DNA of 5,128 nucleotides from Bacteroidales bacterium (GTDB lineage: Bacteria; Bacteroidota; Bacteroidia; Bacteroidales; ML635J-15): contig SLSH01000200.1 in NCBI GenBank assembly GCA_007130555.1, forward strand, positions 1 through 5,128. The letters run 5' to 3'. The translations under genes were made by a program, and so were the position numbers. Shown here in pieces: positions 1 through 4,749 of this stretch. Every line of letters begins with the position of its first letter. Position 1 is the stretch's first letter. Under the pieces are notes generated by a model. That model searched no databases. It had not been told where the DNA came from and saw only the letters and a program-made list of their open reading frames with translations.

Positions 1-30
1 CCAAAAGCGTACTGACAAAGTATCAAAAAC
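1..30 (+). repeat. Partial copy of intergenic element also found at 4615-4644
   Basis: Aligned without gaps, bases 1-30 match bases 4615-4644 at 25 of 30 positions. The core CTGACAAAGTAxCAAAAAC agrees at 18 of 19 (12-30 against 4626-4644). The match runs to the window edge, so the element probably continues to the left. In the right-hand copy this segment forms the 3' half of an imperfect hairpin. It may be an intergenic repeat family of this genome or the mark of an ancient duplication. Confidence 0.5.
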
Positions 31-85
31 CCAAAAACCTCTGTAATAAATCAAAAATCTTTTTCGGTAACCCTGTATTCATAAC

Positions 86-268
86 AACTTACTGAATAAT
101 TTACATTAAATTTTTATAAACTAAGCTGGGAATTTTATTTTATAATCAAATAATTTTGAATATATTTGTATAAGTTTTATTTTTGGAGAAATTAAATAAA
201 TAATGGAATTGACCATAACTATACAAAAAGGGTATTGTGAGTTATATTGGTTTTTTTTGTAGTATAAA
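86..268 (+). repeat. Long direct repeat, copy 1 (183 bp), left of the ATPase-RloB cassette
   Basis: This stretch is nearly identical to 2524-2705. Reading along both, I find two substitutions (A160/G2598 and G237/A2676), one extra A in copy 2 after GGAG, and two bases missing from copy 2 near 243. That is about 98 percent identity. The repeat begins with the last codons and the stop of the RloB gene (CTTACTGAATAA at 88-99), although no RloB gene lies to its left. It ends at GTAGTATAAA, after which the copies diverge completely. The left border therefore looks like a leftover RloB tail, which fits insertion, duplication or deletion of a whole cassette. Confidence 0.95.
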
Positions 269-348
269 TGAGTTGGGGGTAATATTGAAAAAAACATGAT
301 TTTTTCAAAAATTAAAGCATTAAGATGGTAATTTATCCAAATGTTTTA

Positions 349-356
349 TAATTTTG
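349..356 (+). promoter_or_regulatory. Probable promoter -7 box for the ATPase-RloB operon
   Basis: TAATTTTG matches the Bacteroidota sigma-factor element TANNTTTG and lies 33 bases before the ATG at 389, so transcription would start near 360 with a leader of about 30 bases. I see no good TTTG-type -33 box at the expected distance, so the call rests on one element in AT-rich DNA and is tentative. Confidence 0.4.
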
Positions 357-388
357 CAAAAAAACAACAATAATTTAAACCTAAGGCT

Positions 389-1666
389 ATGATTCTTGAG
401 TTATCAATAAAAAATTATCGATCAATACGGGAAAAACAAATATTATCAATGATAGCAAGTAGTGCTAGAAGCAAACCAGAAAACACCTTCGATATTGAGT
501 TAACCAATGGTTCTTCAATAAAATTAAACAAATCTGTCGGCATTTTTGGAGCAAATGCCTCTGGCAAATCTAACATAATAAGGGCTTTATTTGAGGTGCA
601 AAAACTTATTACTGGATCTTCGGAATATGACATAGACAATCCTGTTCAAGCTTATGACCCATTTTTATTTAATTCTGAATCAATAAATCAGCCTACGGAA
701 TTTGAAATAATCTTTTTAACTAAAGGTAGAAATAAGTTCCATTACAAATTAATATTGGAAAAGGAAGAAATTAAAGAAGAATCATTATATCATTTTCCAC
801 AGAAAAAATCTCAAATTATTTTTGAAAGAGGTTTGGAGAAAAAAGAAGAAGATAAAAATATACACATTGTAAAACTAGGAAAAAATTTTAATTATAAAAA
901 ATATGAGGTTTATAAAAAACTCCCTCTTATCTCTATTTTTGGAAAAACGGACAACTATCACACAACAATTTCACCAGTCTACTCATATTTTAACGAGCTA
1001 GAAATATGGAATGTAACTGATAGTTCTTGGATAAAACGCTTGGGTGAACGGATTAAGGCAGACATGCAAAAAACTGAAAACAAATACTTAAATAGCCAAA
1101 TTGAGAAGTTAATAATTGTAGCTGACACCCAAATACAATCATTAGTTATTGATTTAGATAAACCTCTTGAAGAAAAAGAGACAATATCATTAAATGATAA
1201 TCGTACTATAAGCAGACTAAAAAAGAATGAGATTTTATTTGGGGAACACAATGTATATAAATCGAATAAAAAAGTCGCCACACATCCTTTGCCTTTTTCT
1301 AATGAATCATTTGGAACTAATAAACTCCTGGCTTTAGGCGGTTTGATAATAATGATTATAAACAAGGGGGGAGTTATATTTTTTGATGAACTTGATAGTA
1401 GTTTACATCCGATATTAACTAGATTATTGGTTAATCTTTTCCAAAACAATAACCAAAGCAATTCTCAATTAATTTTCACTACGCATGAGACATTTCTACT
1501 AAAAAAAGAGTTTCGTTCAGATCAAATTTGGTTTACTCAAAAAAATCAATTCGGAGAAACAGAATTGTTTTCAGCTCAAGATTTTGAAGGTGTCAGAGAA
1601 GATATTCCTTTTGAAAAATGGTACTTGGGTGGTAAATTTGGTGCTATTCCTTACGTTAAAAAGTAA
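389..1666 (+). CDS. AAA/ABC-type ATPase (RloA/AbiLi-like), first gene of defence pair
   Basis: This 425-residue protein is an ABC/SMC-like ATPase of the 'AAA family' kind found in phage-defence loci. The N-terminus (LELSIKNYRSI) is the usual first strand. Walker A is GANASGKS at 54-61. A signature-like segment, ESFGT, is at 306-310. Walker B and the D-loop are FFDELDSSLHP at 331-341, with acidic D333-E334. The switch histidine is in TTHE at 364-367 (H366). The C-terminal region ending KWYLGGKFGAIPYV is typical of the family. The middle (about 110-290) is charged and lysine/glutamate-rich, where such proteins insert a coiled coil or lid. All ATPase motifs are intact, so it should be active in the cytoplasm. 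The RloB gene follows after 16 bases, implying co-transcription and a sensor/motor plus effector pair. The trigger is unknown. No Shine-Dalgarno is visible; the start is chosen because it opens the conserved N-terminal strand. Confidence 0.88.
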   Translation: MILELSIKNYRSIREKQILSMIASSARSKPENTFDIELTNGSSIKLNKSVGIFGANASGKSNIIRALFEVQKLITGSSEYDIDNPVQAYDPFLFNSESINQPTEFEIIFLTKGRNKFHYKLILEKEEIKEESLYHFPQKKSQIIFERGLEKKEEDKNIHIVKLGKNFNYKKYEVYKKLPLISIFGKTDNYHTTISPVYSYFNELEIWNVTDSSWIKRLGERIKADMQKTENKYLNSQIEKLIIVADTQIQSLVIDLDKPLEEKETISLNDNRTISRLKKNEILFGEHNVYKSNKKVATHPLPFSNESFGTNKLLALGGLIIMIINKGGVIFFDELDSSLHPILTRLLVNLFQNNNQSNSQLIFTTHETFLLKKEFRSDQIWFTQKNQFGETELFSAQDFEGVREDIPFEKWYLGGKFGAIPYVKK

Positions 1667-1682
1667 AATAGTTATTAAAGCA

Positions 1683-2537
1683 ATGGTAAAAAGGAAACTA
1701 AAACGAAGTATACTCATTGTCTGTGAAGGAACAAAAACAGAACACGATTATTTTAAATACATCGCTAACAATATAACTTATATAAAAGAACTTTGGGATA
1801 TTGTTGAAATATGCGACAACAATACTATCCCGAAAGACATTCCCATTTCAGCACCAACAGAACTTGGCAAACGCAAAAATCGACATTTTATTAATCCTAA
1901 TAAACGGCGGATAAGTGAACAAAATGCGTTAAAAGAACTATGCAAATATTTATATGGAGAAGAAGCTGGTGTAGAAGAATATGAAAACATTAGAGCAGTC
2001 CCGTTACGCTATGTTGCACAAGCTCAATTAATTGAAGAAGAACAGCAAATGTATGAAGAATTGTGGGCAGTTTTTGATAAAAATGGACACTCTTATCATA
2101 AAAAAGCTTTTGAAAGAGCTGAAAAAGAAGTGAATAACAAAAAAGTCCAAATTGGTTTTTCAAGTCGTTCTTTCGAGCATTGGTTATTGTTACATTTTGA
2201 AAAAAATAAAACTGCGTTTTCTGTAAGTGAATGTAAAGATGAAAGTAAAAATCCTTTATATTGCAATTCCGTTCAAGGTTGTAAGGGCGCAACATGTTTA
2301 GCTGGTTACATCAGAATAAATACTCCAATGAAAGACTATCAAAAGAGTAACAGCAAAGAAGATTTAAAAAAAATGATGGATTTATTACTACAACCTAAAT
2401 ATTTAAATAAAGCTTTAAAAAATGCATTATGGCTAAGAGAGGAGATAAAAAAAGATAAATCTCTTAAAAGTAAAAAATGTTACGAATTGAACCCTTATAC
2501 TGATGTAGATATTTTAATAAAAAAACTTACTGAATAA
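1683..2537 (+). CDS. rloB: RloB-domain protein, probable effector of the ATPase pair
   Basis: This 284-residue protein belongs to the RloB/AbiLii family. The N-terminal block ILIVCEGTKTEHDYF (10-24) has the toprim-like glutamate E15. WAVFDKNGH (128-136) supplies D132. FSSRSFEHWLLLHFE (159-173) and the C-terminal NPYTDVDILI (270-279) are family hallmarks. RloB proteins are usually just over 200 residues, as I recall them; the excess here lies mainly between E15 and D132 (roughly 50-115) and in a cysteine-bearing stretch at 184-205 (C184, C194, C200, C205). The residue two after D132 is Asn, where many relatives have Asp. The reading frame is open back to 1584, but that would overlap the ATPase gene by 83 bases and add 33 unconserved residues, so ATG 1683 is preferred. 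The likely role is a nuclease-like effector controlled by the upstream ATPase; this is inferred from family and context. The last codons lie inside the direct repeat. Confidence 0.85.
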   Translation: MVKRKLKRSILIVCEGTKTEHDYFKYIANNITYIKELWDIVEICDNNTIPKDIPISAPTELGKRKNRHFINPNKRRISEQNALKELCKYLYGEEAGVEEYENIRAVPLRYVAQAQLIEEEQQMYEELWAVFDKNGHSYHKKAFERAEKEVNNKKVQIGFSSRSFEHWLLLHFEKNKTAFSVSECKDESKNPLYCNSVQGCKGATCLAGYIRINTPMKDYQKSNSKEDLKKMMDLLLQPKYLNKALKNALWLREEIKKDKSLKSKKCYELNPYTDVDILIKKLTE

Positions 2538-2705
2538 TTTACATTAAATTTTTATAAACTAAGCTGGGAATTTTATTTTATAATCAAATAATTTTGAGTA
2601 TATTTGTATAAGTTTTATTTTTGGAGAAAATTAAATAAATAATGGAATTGACCATAACTATACAAAAAGGGTATTATGAGTTATTGGTTTTTTTTGTAGT
2701 ATAAA
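2524..2705 (+). repeat. Long direct repeat, copy 2 (182 bp), right of the ATPase-RloB cassette
   Basis: This is the partner of 86-268, in the same orientation and about 2,438 bases downstream. It starts within the final codons of the RloB gene and covers its stop codon and 3' flank, so this copy occupies what appears to be its natural position. Recombination between the copies would remove the ATPase and RloB genes together and leave one repeat upstream of the restriction system. Both copies contain the promoter-like octamers TATATTTG (2599-2606 here) and TATTTTTG (2616-2623), and both end in a run of eight T followed by GTAGTATAAA. Confidence 0.95.
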
Positions 2706-2796
2706 ACGTTTGGCAGCAATGCTGGCTGACCATAAAACATACGGTAATTGTTGACAACTTTTCACTTTTTTAGGACAGAAAAAACATAAAATTTTG

Positions 2797-2804
2797 TAAT
2801 TTTG
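2797..2804 (+). promoter_or_regulatory. Possible promoter -7 box for the restriction-modification operon
   Basis: TAATTTTG fits TANNTTTG and is identical to the box before the ATPase gene, but it lies only 7 bases before the ATG at 2812. A transcript from it would be almost leaderless for that start, or have a leader of about 15 bases if translation begins at the ATG at 2824. No clear -33 box is visible at the right distance, so this is tentative. Confidence 0.3.
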
Positions 2805-2811
2805 AAAAAAA

Positions 2812-3738
2812 ATGGCAAAGAAAATGAAAAAAACAATATCAGCTAAGGCAATAAAAACTCGACAGTATTGGATTGAAGAAATCCGAAAACTTAGTGGCAA
2901 TTTTGGTAACGACATAGAAAAATTAGAAAAAAAGTTAAAAGCTGAAATCAAGAAAAACGGTATTGCATCACTCATAGATCATTTGAGACTATGTGGTAAC
3001 ATTCCCGAAAGTTACGGACATGACACAAGCGAAGAAAAGTTATACTCAAAATACACTGACTGTTTACTTTCATTGTCTTATTCTGCATTAGGACTTAAAA
3101 GTTTAGTGCTTAAAGAGAGAGCTGATGCAGCAGACGTTGAAACGTTTGCTAAAGATTACAGCTTTGTTGCAGACGCCAAAGCATTCAGACTAAGCAGGAC
3201 TGCAAAAAATCAAAAGGACTTTAAAGTACAAGCTATGCATAGTTGGAAACGTGGCAAACCTTATGCAATGGTTGTTTGCCCGATTTATCAACTGCCGACA
3301 TCTTCAAGCCAAATTTATCAGCAAGCCACTACTCAAAATGTTTGTATTTTTACATACTCACATCTTGCATTGTTACTTTCCTACTCTGAAAAAGAAGGAA
3401 AATCAAAAGCTCAACAGCTTTTGAAAAAAATATTTGAAACAATTAAAGCTCTCAATCCGTCAAAAAATGCTACCGACTATTGGTTAACAATTAATAAAAC
3501 TATTCTTTCATACTCTAAGGCAATAGAACCTTTATGGAATATTGAGAAAGGAGTTGCGACTGAGAGCATCACTATTTCAAAAGAAGAAGCACTGACTTTC
3601 TTGGCACAAGAGAGAGAAAAAATTATGCGAATGAGCCACAAAGAAGCATTAAAAGAGCTTATTAAGGTTCACAAGATTGAAAGCAGAATTAAAACTATAA
3701 GTGCAATATCTGACAATGGACTATTTACACTTAAATAA
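2812..3738 (+). CDS. hindIIIR: HindIII-family type II restriction endonuclease
   Basis: This 308-residue protein is close in size to HindIII (300 residues) and should cut double-stranded DNA lacking the partner methylation. The decisive region is 119-139, VADAK followed by FRLSRTAKNQKDFKV after one variable residue, which from memory matches HindIII almost letter for letter. D121 and K123 form the D-x-K of the PD-(D/E)xK nuclease fold, and D108 in RADAADVE corresponds to HindIII Asp108 (Asp123 and Lys125 in HindIII). EEKLYSK (74-80), PTSSSQIYQQ and LALLL extend the resemblance. The first 45 residues are lysine-rich. The target is therefore probably AAGCTT, but specificity is inferred, not shown. 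ATG 2812 is the first start; ATG 2824 is an alternative. The methyltransferase gene follows 7 bases after the stop, in the same endonuclease-first order as recalled for HindIII. No separate controller gene is seen. Confidence 0.93.
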   Translation: MAKKMKKTISAKAIKTRQYWIEEIRKLSGNFGNDIEKLEKKLKAEIKKNGIASLIDHLRLCGNIPESYGHDTSEEKLYSKYTDCLLSLSYSALGLKSLVLKERADAADVETFAKDYSFVADAKAFRLSRTAKNQKDFKVQAMHSWKRGKPYAMVVCPIYQLPTSSSQIYQQATTQNVCIFTYSHLALLLSYSEKEGKSKAQQLLKKIFETIKALNPSKNATDYWLTINKTILSYSKAIEPLWNIEKGVATESITISKEEALTFLAQEREKIMRMSHKEALKELIKVHKIESRIKTISAISDNGLFTLK

Positions 3739-3745
3739 AAAGACA

Positions 3746-4582
3746 ATGGAAAAATTCATAAATAAAATAATTGAAGGTAACTGCGTAGAAATAATGAGAA
3801 AGTTTGACGATGATGTAATTGATCTTACAGTTACTTCACCGCCTTATGACGATCTAAGGAATTATAAGGGTTATGTGTTTCCGTTTGAAAATATTGTTAA
3901 AGAACTTTATCGCATTACTAAACCAGGCGGGGTAGTAGTTTGGGTTGTTGCTGACGCAACAATTAATGCAACAGAAACTGGAACAAGTTTTAAACAGGCT
4001 TTATTCTTCAAAGAGATGGGGTTCAACTTACATGACACGATGATTTTTCGGAAGAAAAATCCAATTCCACAAATATATCGTAAGCGTTACAACAATGAAT
4101 TTGAGTATATGTTTGTTTTCAGTAAAGGAGTTGTTAAAACACACAATCCAATAATGGTTGACTGTATGCACGCAGGTTTAGAACTCAATGGTACGACTTA
4201 TAAAAACTACTCCAAAAACGAGCAGACAAGAGAAAAAATGGCTAAGCCTGTTAAAGACAAAAAAATAAAAGGAAATATTTGGGAGTATGTTGTCGGTAAA
4301 AAACAAGAAGACCAAGAAGCGAAAGAACATCCTGCGCCATTCCCTTGCGAACTTGTAAGAGACCATATAAAATCTTGGACAAATCAAGGAGAATTGGTAT
4401 TCGACCCTATGAGTGGTAGCGGGACAACTGCAAGAGTTGCTATTGAAATGGGCAGACAGTATATAGGAATAGATATAAGCCACGAATACTGTATAATTGC
4501 AAGAAAACGAATAAAACTAATTACTGATGCACCAAAATTATTTTTTGTAGAAGAACCAAAAGAAGAATTTATACAGAAATAG
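3746..4582 (+). CDS. Beta-class DNA adenine/cytosine amino-methyltransferase of the R-M system
   Basis: This 278-residue protein is an S-adenosylmethionine-dependent DNA methyltransferase of the N6_N4_Mtase family. The motif order is that of the beta class: catalytic motif IV TSPPY at 30-34 comes first, a variable target-recognition region lies around 133-185, motif X-like HPAPFP is at 195-200, and the cofactor-binding motif I FDPMSGSGTT at 219-228 and motif II YIGIDIS at 239-245 come last. The SPPY tetrapeptide is often seen in N4-cytosine enzymes but also occurs in N6-adenine ones. The neighbouring HindIII-like nuclease argues for N6-methylation of the first A in AAGCTT, which is inference. 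The frame is open to an ATG at 3701 that overlaps the endonuclease gene by 38 bases; ATG 3746 is chosen because EKFINKIIEGNCVEIM is the normal family start and it falls just after the upstream stop. All catalytic motifs are intact. Confidence 0.93.
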   Translation: MEKFINKIIEGNCVEIMRKFDDDVIDLTVTSPPYDDLRNYKGYVFPFENIVKELYRITKPGGVVVWVVADATINATETGTSFKQALFFKEMGFNLHDTMIFRKKNPIPQIYRKRYNNEFEYMFVFSKGVVKTHNPIMVDCMHAGLELNGTTYKNYSKNEQTREKMAKPVKDKKIKGNIWEYVVGKKQEDQEAKEHPAPFPCELVRDHIKSWTNQGELVFDPMSGSGTTARVAIEMGRQYIGIDISHEYCIIARKRIKLITDAPKLFFVEEPKEEFIQK

Positions 4583-4595
4583 AATAAGCACAGCA

Positions 4596-4630
4596 GTCAA
4601 CAGCAAGGCTTTGCCCAATTGCGGTCTGAC
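4596..4630 (+). other. Imperfect hairpin downstream of the methyltransferase gene
   Basis: GTCA (4596-4599) pairs with TGAC (4627-4630), GCAA (4603-4606) with TTGC (4619-4622), and GGC (4607-4609) with GCC (4613-4615) around a TTT loop. The bulges are ACA against GGTC, and CAA. No T-run follows directly, so it is not a classical intrinsic terminator, though it may still mark the 3' end of the R-M transcript. Its right half belongs to the repeat shared with bases 1-30. Confidence 0.5.
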
Positions 4631-4644
4631 AAAGTAGCAAAAAC
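4615..4644 (+). repeat. Second copy of the edge repeat (compare 1-30)
   Basis: This segment matches bases 1-30 at 25 of 30 positions without gaps; the differences correspond to positions 5, 6, 10, 11 and 23 of the left copy. Similarity stops right after CAAAAAC in both places. Here it overlaps the 3' arm of the hairpin at 4596-4630. Confidence 0.5.
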
Positions 4645-4681
4645 TTTTTCATAATTTATTTCTTTTGTTTTGATAATTTTT

Positions 4682-4689
4682 TATTTTTG
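4682..4689 (+). promoter_or_regulatory. Possible promoter -7 box for the Bro-N gene
   Basis: TATTTTTG matches TANNTTTG and is followed by TAGTA, where transcription could begin near 4693, giving a leader of about 57 bases. A TTTG lies at 4664-4667, but the spacing of 14 bases is shorter than usual for a Bacteroidota -33 box. Confidence 0.4.
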
Positions 4690-4749
4690 TAGTAAATAAT
4701 TAAAGTTATTTATGAAAAGAGAAATTTGACAGAATAAAATAGAATAAAT

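Larger units (their letters stand above)
1..388. other. Gene-free leader region upstream of the ATPase gene
   Basis: I see no convincing protein gene here. The stretch is very AT-rich. Bases 1-30 resemble 4615-4644, bases 86-268 are the first copy of the long direct repeat, and bases 269-388 are unique sequence leading to the ATPase start, with a TANNTTTG-like box at 349-356. Bases 31-85 contain nothing I can recognise. Stop codons are frequent in all frames, and the longest reading frame worth mentioning is a 19-codon one inside the repeat (203-262). Confidence 0.7.

Noticed and set aside
135..153. Hairpin TTATTT/AAATAA within the repeat as a terminator
   Set aside because: The stem is only six A/T pairs with a 7-base loop and no adjacent T-run, so it is expected by chance in such AT-rich DNA.
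979..1461. Long minus-strand open frame (160 codons) inside the ATPase gene, and other minus-strand frames at 415-639, 1778-2295, 2658-2975, 4178-4483 and 4710-4907
   Set aside because: These oppose genes or partly conserved coding sequence, and their translations are low-complexity and Ser/Phe/Leu-rich, without recognisable motifs.
1584..1682. Extended start of the RloB reading frame overlapping the ATPase gene
   Set aside because: The added 33 residues are not family-like and overlap the conserved C-terminus of the ATPase by 83 bases. ATG 1683 gives the normal N-terminus.
86..2705. Insertion sequence or transposon explaining the long repeats
   Set aside because: There is no transposase gene and no terminal inverted repeats, and the repeats are direct and much longer than target-site duplications.
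2751..2756. TTGACA as a sigma-70 -35 box
   Set aside because: No TATAAT-like -10 lies 16-18 bases downstream, and this group uses a different promoter type. It is better seen as part of the GTTGACAAC palindrome.
3701..3745. Upstream ATGs (3701 and 3716) for the methyltransferase
   Set aside because: They would overlap the endonuclease gene and add residues without family character. ATG 3746 begins the typical methyltransferase N-terminus.
4590..4645. Integron attC site in the hairpin region
   Set aside because: The expected GTTRRRY and RYYYAAC core sites are not in place, and no integrase or cassette array is visible.
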